The translations under genes were made by a program, and so were the position numbers. From Allochromatium vinosum DSM 180 (GTDB lineage Bacteria > Pseudomonadota > Gammaproteobacteria > Chromatiales > Chromatiaceae), in NCBI RefSeq assembly GCF_000025485.1, contig NC_013851.1:3344001-3408000 (forward strand): 64,000 nucleotides of DNA, written 5' to 3'. Of this stretch, positions 8,591 to 17,529 are shown one piece after another. Position 1 is the first letter of the stretch. Each line of letters starts with the position of its first letter. The notes beneath the pieces were generated by a model, which did no database searches, was not told where the DNA came from, and was given only the letters and a program-made list of their open reading frames with translations.

Positions 8591-9556
8591 ATGAGAGGTC
8601 TTGAACTTGGCGGACGCCCCCGAGCCTGGCTCGTGCCGGCGCTCTGCGCATCGCTGCTCGGCTGGGGCGCGCACCAGGGCGCCTGGGCCGAGACCTTCCG
8701 GCTGGAGAACCCCAACGACTCGGTCGTGGGCACGCCCTTCTATTTCACGGCACGCGCCAAGGATACACTGCTCGACATCGCCCGCCAGAACAATCTGGGC
8801 TTCGACGACATGCGTCAGGCCAACCCCAAGGTCGATATCTGGGTGCCGGGCGAGGGGACTCAGGTACTGGTTCCGGCCTTCTATGTGCTGCCGAATGTGC
8901 CGCACCAGGGAATCGTGGTCAATCGCGCCGAGAAACGGCTCTATTACTACCCGCCCAACAGCCCCAACGAGGTGCGCATCTATGCCATCACCGTAGGCAA
9001 GGATGCCATGGCCACGCCGCTGGGCAATTTCGACGTCATCGAGAAACGCAAGGATCCGACCTGGACACCCGGGCCGCAGGTGCGCGCCAACCATGCCGCC
9101 AAGGGGCACATCCTGCCGCCTACGGTGCCGCCGGGGCCGGACAATCCGCTCGGGCGTTTTGCCATGCGTCTGAGCAATCCGGATTATCTGATCCACGGCA
9201 CCAACCAGCCCTGGGGCATGGGCCTGGAGGTCAGCGGCGGCTGCATCCGGATGTATCCGGAAGGGATCGAGGAACTCTATGGAATGGCCGATCTCAAGAC
9301 GCCCGTGGCCATCATCGATCAGCCCTACAAGTACGGCTGGCTGGGTGACGAACTCTATCTGGAAGTGCAGACCGGAGAGAAGAGTGTCCGCCTGTCCTAT
9401 CGCTCAGTGATTCCCGAGTCGGTGGCGAACGCGGAGGGGGTGACGATCGATTGGGAGGCCGTGAAACAGGCCGTCGAGGAAGACTCCGGTGTCCCACAGG
9501 TCGTGGGACACCGGAGCGGATCAGGTCAAGCGAATCACTTGCCCATGATCTTCTGA
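8591..9556 (+). CDS. L,D-transpeptidase (ErfK/YbiS family) with LysM-like N-terminus
   Basis: The 321-residue exported protein has a signal peptide ending near GAWA. A LysM-like module (TARAKDTLLDIARQNNLG to GTQVLVP) comes next, then the YkuD catalytic domain with His202 in IHGTNQP and the catalytic Cys218 in SGGCIRM. Such enzymes act in the periplasm, either cross-linking peptidoglycan stems or attaching a lipoprotein lysine to diaminopimelate. The gene facing it encodes a small Lpp-like lipoprotein ending in lysine, which suggests the second role. The last 22 bases overlap that gene, and a perfect hairpin lies inside the coding tail, so the final residues are probably not conserved. Confidence 0.92.
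   Translation: MRGLELGGRPRAWLVPALCASLLGWGAHQGAWAETFRLENPNDSVVGTPFYFTARAKDTLLDIARQNNLGFDDMRQANPKVDIWVPGEGTQVLVPAFYVLPNVPHQGIVVNRAEKRLYYYPPNSPNEVRIYAITVGKDAMATPLGNFDVIEKRKDPTWTPGPQVRANHAAKGHILPPTVPPGPDNPLGRFAMRLSNPDYLIHGTNQPWGMGLEVSGGCIRMYPEGIEELYGMADLKTPVAIIDQPYKYGWLGDELYLEVQTGEKSVRLSYRSVIPESVANAEGVTIDWEAVKQAVEEDSGVPQVVGHRSGSGQANHLPMIF
9484..9516 (-). terminator. Perfect 14-bp hairpin, likely terminator of the lipoprotein gene
   Basis: CTCCGGTGTCCCAC (9484-9497) pairs perfectly with GTGGGACACCGGAG (9503-9516) around a 5-base loop. On the minus strand it follows the lipoprotein stop by about 18 bases and is trailed by the T-rich TCTTCCTC. The hairpin lies inside the 3' coding end of the transpeptidase gene on the other strand. 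Confidence 0.75.
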
Positions 9557-9723
9557 TACATCCGGTCCAGACGCTCGGTGTTGGAGTTGCAGCACGCCTG
9601 GGCACTGTTGGCAGTGTCCATGGCCTGCTGAGCCATGTCGCGAGCGGTCTGGTCGGTGGTGCAGCCGCCGAGCAGCAGCAGAGCGGCGACAGAGATGGAA
9701 GCAGCCTTGACGATCTTGGTCAT
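9535..9723 (-). CDS. Lpp-like small outer-membrane lipoprotein with C-terminal lysine
   Basis: The 62-residue protein has a lipoprotein signal with lipobox LLGGC, giving a mature 42-residue chain from Cys21. The mature part is polar and helical with alanines at regular spacing (DMAQQAMDTANSAQA), as in the alanine-zipper lipoproteins Lpp and OprI. It ends YQKIMGK. A C-terminal lysine is the residue that L,D-transpeptidases join to peptidoglycan in Braun's lipoprotein. The ribosome site CGGAGA precedes the ATG. It converges on an L,D-transpeptidase gene, which supports a role as an envelope tether. Two adjacent cysteines (ACC) in the mature part are unusual. Confidence 0.85.
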   Translation of the reverse strand: MTKIVKAASISVAALLLLGGCTTDQTARDMAQQAMDTANSAQACCNSNTERLDRMYQKIMGK

Positions 9724-10374
9724 GATGAATCTCCGAGTTGTGGGCCTTGCGGCCTATATGTTAACACATGGTGCGTAAGTCTACCGAGCCACGCCCGAAC
9801 CCTACGCCGCCTGACACTGGATCGGTCATGGCGCTGCATTGAATGGGGTGTGCTCGTTTGGTCCCGTCCCCCATCGGCTGGATACTGATCCAACCCAAGG
9901 AGCCGGTCTCCGGCGTAAAGCTTGGGCCAAATTCAATGAGACATCAAGCCCACAATCATACCGATCGGCGGATTTTTTACAACGCTCCGCTGGAGGCTCG
10001 GTGCGATGTTCGCTCCCGTCGCGGACGACAGATGCAAAAAAAACAGCCAAAACATTGTTTTTAAAAAACAAAGCGATTTTTTACACGCTTAGACAAAACC
10101 ATTGAGTCACGTGCTATCCATGAATCCCCTTCCCTTCGCTCGACGTCAACAAGCGCCGATCGTTTCCAGATCACATCCACTTGACGCCCCAAAACAACAC
10201 TGTTGCATTTCAGGCCAAATTCGCGATTCGAGAATAGATTATGCCCATGCCATGACCGGAGTCTTGCTGCGTGCAGGATTCTTTTTGTGTTCGAACATAC
10301 CTGTCCCCACCCCGTTTGCGCCTGCCAGCGTCCGCGCTGACGGTTCATGCGCGGCGTACGCCTGAGGAAATCCG
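9724..10374. other. AT-rich intergenic region, no convincing gene
   Basis: About 650 bases without a supported gene. It has clearly more A/T than its neighbours, including runs such as AAAAAAAA near 10036 and a near-perfect palindrome TTGTTTTT-A-AAAAACAA at 10055-10071. The left edge must hold the lipoprotein promoter; TGTTAACAT near 9760 is a possible -10 on the minus strand. The right end carries the ribosome site TGAGGAAAT for the next gene. Short open frames here lack ribosome sites and recognisable products. Confidence 0.6.
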
Positions 10375-10956
10375 ATGCATCGTTATTACGGACGCGCCAC
10401 GGACGCTCACAGCGAACCGCCTTTTCGCTGCGATGGCTTCGTGCGGGCCGGCGAAATCGTCGACGCGACGGGCGAGCGCATCGCCTTGAGCCAATTGCCG
10501 CCCTTTCTACGAGCGCTCATGGTCACGGATGGCACCGTCACCAAGATCCTGGAAGCCTATTTCTGGGAGCCGGTCGTTGTCGATACGTTGGAGCAGCGTT
10601 TCGAGGTGGCGCTGGAGCCTGTGCCCTGGCTCGACGTCGAGCGCGGAGACTCCTGCCTGATCCGCGATGCCCAGCTGCGTGGTGTCGACAGCGGACGTTG
10701 TTTCGCCGAAGCCTTTTCACTGATCCGTACCCAGCTCATCCCGCCCGACTTCCGCCGTCGGCTCATCGATCGTGAGATCGGTATCGGCGTCCTGATCCGC
10801 GACAGCGGACTGGAGAGCTATCGCGAGGTATTGGACGTGGGATTGGAACGAACGGCCGATGGCAGAGCAGCGGTGTTCCGTACCTACCGCATCACGATCG
10901 AGCATCAGCCGGTGATTCTGATCACCGAATACTTTCCGTTGGAGCTGTATCGTTAG
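10375..10956 (+). CDS. Chorismate pyruvate-lyase-like protein (DUF98/UbiC-related)
   Basis: The 193-residue cytosolic protein starts with ATG 10375 after the strong ribosome site TGAGGAAAT. The segments LPPFLRALMVTDGTVTKILE and YFWEPV are hallmarks of the chorismate lyase-like family represented by mycobacterial Rv2949c. Members release pyruvate from chorismate to give a hydroxybenzoate, usually 4-hydroxybenzoate, a precursor of ubiquinone or other aryl compounds. A role in quinone synthesis would fit the ubiEJB genes about 4 kb away. The distance and the neighbouring exporter leave an aryl-pigment or secondary-metabolite role open. It is probably transcribed alone. Confidence 0.8.
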   Translation: MHRYYGRATDAHSEPPFRCDGFVRAGEIVDATGERIALSQLPPFLRALMVTDGTVTKILEAYFWEPVVVDTLEQRFEVALEPVPWLDVERGDSCLIRDAQLRGVDSGRCFAEAFSLIRTQLIPPDFRRRLIDREIGIGVLIRDSGLESYREVLDVGLERTADGRAAVFRTYRITIEHQPVILITEYFPLELYR

Positions 10957-11136
10957 GCGAGCGAGCAAGCCGCTCGACACAATCCAACCACCTTCGTACT
11001 GAAAACGGCGTGATATAGTAGGCATCGCTGACAAGACCATTCTTGATCCGCGCCTCGTCAGCCCCTCGACGGTCATGCGCTCAACACGCCGACCGGCGAC
11101 TGGCTGAGGTGCGGTTCGATCTGAGTTCGAATATCG

Positions 11137-11988
11137 ATGTCGACCGACACACAACATGGCGAGTCGTCCCTGCTGATCCAACTCCAGCATGGACTCAAGC
11201 GCGAGCAGTTCGAACGCGCCCTGCACGATATCCGCGCCGGCTGGAAGCGGCGCGAGCTCTGGATGACGCTCGGTCTCCAGGACGTGCGCCAACGCTATCG
11301 GCGCTCCAAACTGGGGCCGTTCTGGATCACGCTGTCGATGGCGATCATGGTTCTGGCGCTCGGGTTGCTCTACGGACAGATCTTCGGTCAGGATCTGCAC
11401 GACTACCTGCCCTTCCTGGCCGCCGGCTTCGTCATCTGGGGGCTGATCGCCAGCCTCGTCAATGACGGCTGTCAGTCCTTCATCCTCGCCGAGGGCATGA
11501 TCCGCCAGCTCAACGCGCCGCTGTCGATCTACGCCTATCGCGGCCTCTGGTCGACCCTGATCGCCTTCGCTCACAATATCTGGGTCTTTTTGGGCGTTGC
11601 GCTCTGGTTCGGGGTGGATCTCAACTGGAATCTGCTGTGGGTGCCGGTCGCACTCCTGATGCTGTTTTTGAATGGTTTGTGGATGGCGCTCTTCCTCGGT
11701 CTGCTGAGCGCGCGCTTTCGCGACGTGCCACTGATCATCGGCAGCGTGGTGCAGGTGCTGTTCTTCATCACGCCGGTCATCTGGAAACCCGACATGCTGC
11801 CGGGACGCGCGCTCTGGCTCGATCTCAACCCCTTCTACCACCTGGTCGAGATCATGCGCGCCCCGTTGCTCGGTCAACCACCGTCACTCGGCAACTGGCT
11901 GACGGTCATCGCCATCACGATCATCGGCTGGGCGGTGGCGCTCTTCTTCTATTCGGCCTACCGCTGGCGCGTCGCTTACTGGGTTTGA
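11137..11988 (+). CDS. ABC-2 type polysaccharide export permease (Wzm-like)
   Basis: The 283-residue protein has a cytoplasmic N-terminus with LGLQDVRQRYRRSKLGPFW, the signature stretch of TagG/KpsM/Wzm permeases, followed by about six membrane helices. It begins at ATG 11137 and is followed after 11 bases by its ATPase partner. Together they would form an inner-membrane exporter for a lipid-linked O-antigen, capsule or teichoic-acid-like glycan. A weak promoter candidate (TATAGT at 11014-11019) lies upstream. No glycosyltransferase gene lies nearby, so the glycan cannot be predicted. Confidence 0.88.
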   Translation: MSTDTQHGESSLLIQLQHGLKREQFERALHDIRAGWKRRELWMTLGLQDVRQRYRRSKLGPFWITLSMAIMVLALGLLYGQIFGQDLHDYLPFLAAGFVIWGLIASLVNDGCQSFILAEGMIRQLNAPLSIYAYRGLWSTLIAFAHNIWVFLGVALWFGVDLNWNLLWVPVALLMLFLNGLWMALFLGLLSARFRDVPLIIGSVVQVLFFITPVIWKPDMLPGRALWLDLNPFYHLVEIMRAPLLGQPPSLGNWLTVIAITIIGWAVALFFYSAYRWRVAYWV

Positions 11989-11999
11989 GGGAGAGTATC

Positions 12000-12758
12000 T
12001 TGGCCTCGATCACGCTGGAGAACGTCTCGGTCTCCTTTCCCGTCTACAGCGCCTCGACGCGCTCGCTCAAGAACCGCCTGATCCAGAGCGCAACCGGCGG
12101 CCAGATCCGCGCTGATACGGTCTCGCAGCGCATCTCGGTGGTGCAGGCGTTGCAGGACATCAACATCACGCTCGAAGACGGCGACCGGCTCGGACTCATC
12201 GGTCACAACGGCGCCGGAAAGACCACGCTGCTGCGGGTGCTCGGCGGGATCTATGAACCGAACAGCGGACGGGTGGATGTCCAGGGTTCGACCGTACCCC
12301 TGTTCGACATCGCGCTCGGGATGAACCAGGAGAGCACCGGCTACGAGAACATCATCCTGCGCGGACTCTTCCTCGGGCTATCGCGCCAGAAGATCCACGC
12401 CATGATGGACGAGATCGCCGAGTTCACCGAATTGGGCGACTTCCTCGATCTGCCGATCCGCACCTACTCGGCCGGCATGCAGATGCGGCTGGCCTTTGCG
12501 GTCTCGACCTCGGTGGTGCCGGACATCCTGCTGCTCGACGAGGGCATCGGAGCCGGTGATGCGTCTTTTCTGCACAAAGCGCGTGAGCGTCTGGAGCGCT
12601 TCACCGAGCGCGTCTCCATCATCGTGCTGTCTTCGCATTCGGAGGATCTGGTGCGCAGCATGTGCTCCAAGTCGCTGCTGATGGAGCATGGCCGGGTGGT
12701 CTTCGCCGGCCCGACCGACGAGGCGCTGGAGCGTTATCGGGCCATGCGTGGATGGTAA
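12000..12758 (+). CDS. ABC transporter ATPase for polysaccharide export (Wzt-like)
   Basis: The best start is TTG 12000, preceded by GAGGGAGAG, giving 252 residues beginning MASITLENVSVSF. Walker A is GHNGAGKTT (from residue 68), the signature is YSAGMQMRL and Walker B is ILLLDEG. The motif set and the DEGIGAGD segment are typical of KpsT/Wzt/TagH exporters. It lacks the C-terminal carbohydrate-binding domain seen in O9a-type Wzt proteins, so it resembles KpsT or O-antigen ATPases that do not read the glycan end. It is co-transcribed with the permease upstream. Confidence 0.9.
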   Translation: MASITLENVSVSFPVYSASTRSLKNRLIQSATGGQIRADTVSQRISVVQALQDINITLEDGDRLGLIGHNGAGKTTLLRVLGGIYEPNSGRVDVQGSTVPLFDIALGMNQESTGYENIILRGLFLGLSRQKIHAMMDEIAEFTELGDFLDLPIRTYSAGMQMRLAFAVSTSVVPDILLLDEGIGAGDASFLHKARERLERFTERVSIIVLSSHSEDLVRSMCSKSLLMEHGRVVFAGPTDEALERYRAMRGW

Positions 12759-12768
12759 ACCTTCAGAA

Positions 12769-14211
12769 TCAACGACTGACCTGATGCAGATGGAAGCGGT
12801 GACGCAGGAAGCCCTGGAAGTGTTTGACCTCTTCCAGCGCCAGCTTCAGACGCCCGACCTCGATGCGGTTGAGATGGTCGAGCGGCAGATAGTTGGTCAG
12901 CGGCTCGCCGCGTTCGAGCGTCAGCAACTGGGCGCGGAGGCGTAGCGCGATCAGGAAGTCGAAGGCTGCCAGCAGGCTGTCGGCCTGATGCGCCTCCAGG
13001 ATGCCGGCCTGTTGGAGTCCGCGCACCCGATCATGGGTGCGGCCCGCGCCGATGCCGGCCTGGAGCGCCATCGCCTTCAAGCCCTCGGTGATGGCGAAAA
13101 CCCCCGCCTTCTTGACCTCGATACAGCCGCGATGCGGGCCGCGCCGCTCGGTCTTGACGCGCCCGAACCAGTCGAGCGGCGGCCGGAAGGCCACGGCATT
13201 GGCGACACTGTGGACCAGGAACAGATTGTTGCCGCGCAGCTTGGCGATGATGTCGGCCTTGAGTTGCTGCTCGAACGACTCGTCGCCATAGAGGGTGCGC
13301 AGGTCGAAGAACATGCTGCCCGAAAGGATGTTGCTGGGCGTCGGGGTGCGCAGCCATTTGTCGAGCATCTGTTTCCAGCCGCTCACACTGCGTCGCCACT
13401 CAGCGTTCTTGGCCATGATGCCGCCTGAGCAGGCCGGTACGCCGATGTCGATCAGATTGTCGATCAGGTCGACGCTGAAGGCGCGCAGTCGTTCCAGCTC
13501 GACTTCGGACAGATCGTCGGCATGGACGATGGCGTTGTCCTGGTCGGTGGCCAGGGTCTGCTCGCGCCGCCCCTCACTGCCGAGCACCAGGAAGGCGAAG
13601 CGGTCGGTGAGATCCGGATAGCGTGCCGCGCGCACCAGCTCGATGAGCCGGATCAGCAGCCGGTCGTTGAGCAGGGCCACGGTCTGGACCAGATCGCGGG
13701 TCGCCACGCCGGTGCCGCGCAGATGGAGCACCAGGTGTTCCATGCGCTCGCGCAGCGTCTTGAGTTCTTCAGGCGTCTCCGCCTCCTCGATCTCCTTCAT
13801 GAGCTGCTGGGGCGAGCGGCTGTGCAGACGCAGCGCATCGGTATCGGTGACGATGCCGCGCAGCCGACCCTCGGCATCGACCACGCACAGCCGATGAATG
13901 CGCCGCCGGCTCATCAGGTAGAGCGCCTCGAACAGATAGTCGCTCTCGCGGATGGTGACGAGCGGGCTGTTCATGATGTCGCGCGCGCTGCGCTCGCGCG
14001 GGTCGATGCCGGGGGCCACCACCTTGTTGCGCAGATCGCGATCGGTGACGATGCCGACCGGCTCCTCGCCGTCGCGCACCACGACGCTGGAGATATTGCG
14101 CACACGCATCAGCTCGGCGACCTCGATCAGCGACAGATCCGGCGCGCAGGTCACGACATCCGTCTGACAGATCTTGCTGATCGGGGTGAAGAAGACGTTT
14201 TCAGCGGACAT
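12769..14211 (-). CDS. CBS-domain protein with DUF294 nucleotidyltransferase-like domain
   Basis: The 480-residue cytosolic protein begins with two CBS domains (about residues 10-130). A helical linker follows, then a GlnD-like nucleotidyltransferase domain with GSEGR at 211-215 and D223/D225 in ATDQDNAIV. A C-terminal DUF294 substrate-binding domain completes it. CBS pairs normally bind adenine nucleotides and gate the attached domain; the transfer target of this family is unknown. Homologues are often found near solute:sodium symporters of the kind at 1396-3195, so a regulatory link to carboxylate uptake is possible, though here they are 9 kb apart. It stands alone, converging on the ABC exporter genes. 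Confidence 0.85.
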   Translation of the reverse strand: MSAENVFFTPISKICQTDVVTCAPDLSLIEVAELMRVRNISSVVVRDGEEPVGIVTDRDLRNKVVAPGIDPRERSARDIMNSPLVTIRESDYLFEALYLMSRRRIHRLCVVDAEGRLRGIVTDTDALRLHSRSPQQLMKEIEEAETPEELKTLRERMEHLVLHLRGTGVATRDLVQTVALLNDRLLIRLIELVRAARYPDLTDRFAFLVLGSEGRREQTLATDQDNAIVHADDLSEVELERLRAFSVDLIDNLIDIGVPACSGGIMAKNAEWRRSVSGWKQMLDKWLRTPTPSNILSGSMFFDLRTLYGDESFEQQLKADIIAKLRGNNLFLVHSVANAVAFRPPLDWFGRVKTERRGPHRGCIEVKKAGVFAITEGLKAMALQAGIGAGRTHDRVRGLQQAGILEAHQADSLLAAFDFLIALRLRAQLLTLERGEPLTNYLPLDHLNRIEVGRLKLALEEVKHFQGFLRHRFHLHQVSR

Positions 14212-14310
14212 GGTGGCCTTCGTGTGTTGTGCTTTGGGTCCGAATGGACAGGATTGACCGACGTGAAAGCAGAGCGCCGCACCTGTGGGAATTCTAATCC
14301 CGGCAATCCC

Positions 14311-14346
14311 AAAAAGCGTGTCGATCCTGTCTATTGTCAGGATCGA
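14311..14346 (-). terminator. Intrinsic terminator of the ubi operon
   Basis: The arms TCGATCCTG (14321-14329) and CAGGATCGA (14338-14346) pair perfectly over 9 bases with an 8-base loop. On the minus strand the stem is followed a few bases later by CTTTTT (A run at 14311-14315 on the plus strand). It lies 38 bases past the ubiB stop codon. Confidence 0.85.
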
Positions 14347-14383
14347 TGGCCGATATGGCGCGCTCGCCGCCCGCCCGCTGCTC

Positions 14384-16027
14384 TCACCCCGCCCGCGCCG
14401 CTGAGACGAACAACCAGGCCCCGGCCAGATAGGCCGCCGCGATCAAACCGGCCGCTGCCTGCTCGGGCAGCCAGTGGCCCGGGCCGAGCAGCAGCACCAG
14501 GGTCGCGCAGATCAGCAGCGTCGCGCCGCCGATGGACTTGAGCATGGAGCCGGAGGCCGTCGCCTGATGCTCGCGCACCTGCGCCTGATCGAACTTGGCA
14601 CTGCGCACCTGCTTGTCGTAGGCCATCAGCATCCGATAGGCGATCAGCGGGAGTTCGGGCGCCTGATCGGCGACCGAATAGAGATTGCGCTTGGTGCGGT
14701 CGAACAGCCCCTTCAGGCCGACCTGATCCTTCATCCAGCGCTCCATGTAGGGCTTGGCCGTGGTCCAGAGATCGAGTTCGGGATAGAGCTGTCGCCCCAG
14801 CCCTTCGATGTTGAGCAGGGTCTTCTCCAGCAGCACGAGCTGTGGCTGGATCTCCATGTCGAAGCGGCGCGCGGTCTGGAACAGACGCACTAGGAAGTGA
14901 CCGAACGAGATCTCAGACAGCGGCTTTTCGAAGATCGGCTCACTGACGGTGCGGATCGCCGCCTCGAACTCATCGACCCGCGTGCCGGGCGGCACCCAGC
15001 CGGACTCGACATGCAGCTCAGCCACGCGCCGGTAGTCGCGCTCGAAGAAGGCGAGCAGGTTCTCGGCCAGATAACGCTGATCCTCGGTCGTGAGCGTGCC
15101 GACGATGCCGAAATCGATCGAGATATAGCGCCCCGACGGCTCGACGAAGATGTTGCCCGGATGCATGTCGGCGTGGAAGAAGTTGTCGCGGAACACCTGG
15201 GTGAAGAAGATCTCCACCCCGCGCTCGCCGAGCTGCTTCATGCTCACACCCTGTGCCTTGAGCTTCTCGACCTCGCCGACCGGGGTGCCGTAGATACGCT
15301 CCATCACCATGACGTTGGGCCGGGTCCAGTCCCAATAGATCTCGGGGATATAGAGCATCTCACTGCCGAGCCAGTTGCGCCGGATCTGCGAGGCATTGGC
15401 CGCCTCGCGCTGGAGATCCAGCTCGTCGTAGATGGTCTTCTCGTACTCGCGCACCACCTCGATCGGACGCAGGCGGCGCCCGTCCTTCCAGTACTTGTGG
15501 GCCAGATGCGCCACGGCGTACATCAGCCCCAGATCCTGACGGATTGTGCGCTCGATGCCGGGGCGCAACACCTTGACCACCACCTCGGTGCCGTCTTTCA
15601 GGCGCGCGGTGTGGACCTGGGCGATGGAGGCCGAGGCCAGGGGCACCGGATCGAACTGATCGAGCACCTCCTCGATCGGCCGCCCCCAGGCCTTTTCGAT
15701 CAGGGCACGTGCGGCGGCCCCATCGAAGGGCGGGACACGATCCTGGAGCTTGGCCAGTTCCACCGCCAGATCGTCCGGCAGCAGATCGCGCCGGGTCGAG
15801 AGGATCTGCCCGAACTTGACGAAGATCGGCCCCAGATCCTCCAGCACCAGCCGCACGCGCGCCGGATAGGGCGGCAGGTCGCGCTTGACCCAGTGCCAGG
15901 GCAGCAGATACTTGATCCAGCGCAGCGGCCGGAACAGATGGGTGGCGAGAATGACTTCGTCGAGACCGTGACGGAGCAGAACCCAATTGATGCGAAACAG
16001 ACGCAACGCCTGACGTGGACCCATCAT
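14384..16027 (-). CDS. ubiB: Ubiquinone biosynthesis protein UbiB (ABC1/ADCK kinase-like)
   Basis: The 547-residue protein belongs to the UbiB/COQ8 atypical kinase family. It has the KFGQ-type signature ([17 protein letters not shown]), an ASIAQVH loop, the Lys of VVVKVLRPG and a catalytic core [10 protein letters not shown] with IDFGIVG. Two hydrophobic C-terminal helices anchor it in the inner membrane. UbiB is an ATPase needed for ubiquinone assembly, probably by helping lipid intermediates reach the Ubi enzymes. Its ATG overlaps the ubiJ stop by 4 bases (ATGA), giving the conserved ubiE-ubiJ-ubiB order. A terminator follows. Confidence 0.96.
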   Translation of the reverse strand: MMGPRQALRLFRINWVLLRHGLDEVILATHLFRPLRWIKYLLPWHWVKRDLPPYPARVRLVLEDLGPIFVKFGQILSTRRDLLPDDLAVELAKLQDRVPPFDGAAARALIEKAWGRPIEEVLDQFDPVPLASASIAQVHTARLKDGTEVVVKVLRPGIERTIRQDLGLMYAVAHLAHKYWKDGRRLRPIEVVREYEKTIYDELDLQREAANASQIRRNWLGSEMLYIPEIYWDWTRPNVMVMERIYGTPVGEVEKLKAQGVSMKQLGERGVEIFFTQVFRDNFFHADMHPGNIFVEPSGRYISIDFGIVGTLTTEDQRYLAENLLAFFERDYRRVAELHVESGWVPPGTRVDEFEAAIRTVSEPIFEKPLSEISFGHFLVRLFQTARRFDMEIQPQLVLLEKTLLNIEGLGRQLYPELDLWTTAKPYMERWMKDQVGLKGLFDRTKRNLYSVADQAPELPLIAYRMLMAYDKQVRSAKFDQAQVREHQATASGSMLKSIGGATLLICATLVLLLGPGHWLPEQAAAGLIAAAYLAGAWLFVSAARAG

Positions 16028-16668
16028 GACTGGAGGCCGGTCTCCTGAGCCTGTTTGGCGAGGCGCTCGATGCGTGCGGCCAGACGCTCGACGTCGTCGC
16101 GCAGCGTGTCGACCTGATTCAGGAACGCCTCGACCTCATAACGGGTCGGCAGCAGACGCCGTTCCTCTTGCAGATATTCGGTGAGATTGGCCGTCATCGA
16201 GGCCGAGGTGCGCCGGCTCCAGCGCTCGGCGTCGCGCACCCGGTTGCCGACCTGACGTGCGAAGGGATCGCCGATGACGCGCGCCAGTTGCTCTTCCCAG
16301 TCCACGTTCAGCCGCGCCAGCGCCGCGCTGAAGTCCTGGGCGAGCGCGGTGTCGCCCGAGATCTCGACCTCGCCGGAGACGAGCGAGGTCTCCTTGCGCT
16401 CGGCCATGCCCAGCCGCGCCAGACCCAGCGGCGAGCCCTGGATCAGGCAGTCCGGCTCGGCCCCATAGGCGCCGAAGAGTTGCAGACCGCGCGCGCCCGG
16501 AATCACGGTGATGCGCGTACCGAAGCCCTTGACCTCGATGGCGATGAGGCGCCCTTCGAGCGGATCGAAGGCCGCCGCGCCCTCGGGATCGAGCGCGAGA
16601 TAGCGGTTGAGCGCCTGCTCGACGACCGCGAGCAGCGCATCCGGGATCTGGAGGCCGCTCGAACTCAT
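16024..16668 (-). CDS. ubiJ: Ubiquinone biosynthesis accessory factor UbiJ (SCP2 domain)
   Basis: The start at 16668 gives 214 residues ([13 protein letters not shown]) and overlaps the ubiE stop by 4 bases, which supports this start over the longer frame. An SCP2-type lipid-binding domain covers the first 115 residues or so, and a C-terminal coiled coil ([20 protein letters not shown]) ends the protein. UbiJ binds ubiquinone intermediates and forms a scaffold with UbiK for the soluble Ubi enzyme complex. Its position between ubiE and ubiB is the standard one in gammaproteobacteria. Confidence 0.93.
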   Translation of the reverse strand: MSSSGLQIPDALLAVVEQALNRYLALDPEGAAAFDPLEGRLIAIEVKGFGTRITVIPGARGLQLFGAYGAEPDCLIQGSPLGLARLGMAERKETSLVSGEVEISGDTALAQDFSAALARLNVDWEEQLARVIGDPFARQVGNRVRDAERWSRRTSASMTANLTEYLQEERRLLPTRYEVEAFLNQVDTLRDDVERLAARIERLAKQAQETGLQS

Positions 16669-17414
16669 AGCTTGTACCCGCGATGGATGGCGACGATGCC
16701 GCCGGTGTGGTTGAAGTATTCGCAACGCTCGAAGCCGGAGGCTTCCATCATCGAGCGCAGCGTCTCCTGATCCGGATGCATGCGGATCGACTCGGCCAGA
16801 TAGCGGTAGCTCTCGGAATCGTTGGCCACCAGCTTCCCCAGCGTCGGCAGCACAGAGAACGAGTAGGCGTCGTAGACCTTGCTCAGCGACTTGGTGGTCG
16901 GATGCGAGAACTCCAGGATCAGCGCCCGTCCGCCCGGCTTGAGCACGCGGAACATCTCATCGATGGCGTTCTGCTTGTGGGTGACGTTGCGCAGACCGAA
17001 ACCGATGGTGACACAGTCGAACAGATCGCTCTCGAAGGGGATCTGCTCGGCGTTGACCAGACTGTACTGGATATTGCCGACCCGACCGCGATCGAGCATC
17101 CGGGTCCGGCCCTCGCCGAGCATGGCGGCGTTGATGTCAGTCATCACCACCAGCCCGTCTGGACCGACCAGACCCGAGAAGCGGTAGGCCAGATCGCCGG
17201 TGCCCGAGGCCAGATCCAGCACCCGCTGGCCCCGGCGCACGCCCGAGAGTTCGATGGCGTGGCGCTTCCAGAGTCGGTGGATGCCGAGCGACATCAGATC
17301 GTTCATCACATCGTAGCGCGTGGCGACCGAGTCGAAGACCTCGCGCACGCGCTTGGCCTTCTCCTGGACCGGCACCTGCTTATAGCCGAAATGGGTGGTG
17401 TTCTGATCGGACAT
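16665..17414 (-). CDS. ubiE: UbiE/MenG quinone C-methyltransferase
   Basis: The chosen start, ATG 17414 ([12 protein letters not shown]), gives 249 residues, the usual length; the open frame continues upstream but that part is not family-like. It has the SAM-binding motif [16 protein letters not shown] and the family signatures [17 protein letters not shown] and [20 protein letters not shown]. The enzyme methylates both the demethylmenaquinol and the benzoquinol ring, serving menaquinone and ubiquinone. It is the first gene of the ubiE-ubiJ-ubiB operon. Confidence 0.97.
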   Translation of the reverse strand: MSDQNTTHFGYKQVPVQEKAKRVREVFDSVATRYDVMNDLMSLGIHRLWKRHAIELSGVRRGQRVLDLASGTGDLAYRFSGLVGPDGLVVMTDINAAMLGEGRTRMLDRGRVGNIQYSLVNAEQIPFESDLFDCVTIGFGLRNVTHKQNAIDEMFRVLKPGGRALILEFSHPTTKSLSKVYDAYSFSVLPTLGKLVANDSESYRYLAESIRMHPDQETLRSMMEASGFERCEYFNHTGGIVAIHRGYKL

Positions 17415-17529
17415 GCTGTATCCCGGTGACGAATTGGGGTTCATGGGCGCGGACACGCACCCACGGCGATGGGCGCCTATCTTAAACCGTCGCGGCGCGC
17501 CGTGGGTGATTGGCACGCTCGTGGATCGA

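Noticed and set aside
9839-10105. Possible small gene in the AT-rich gap
   Set aside because: No ribosome site, no homology-like pattern, and two overlapping frames compete.
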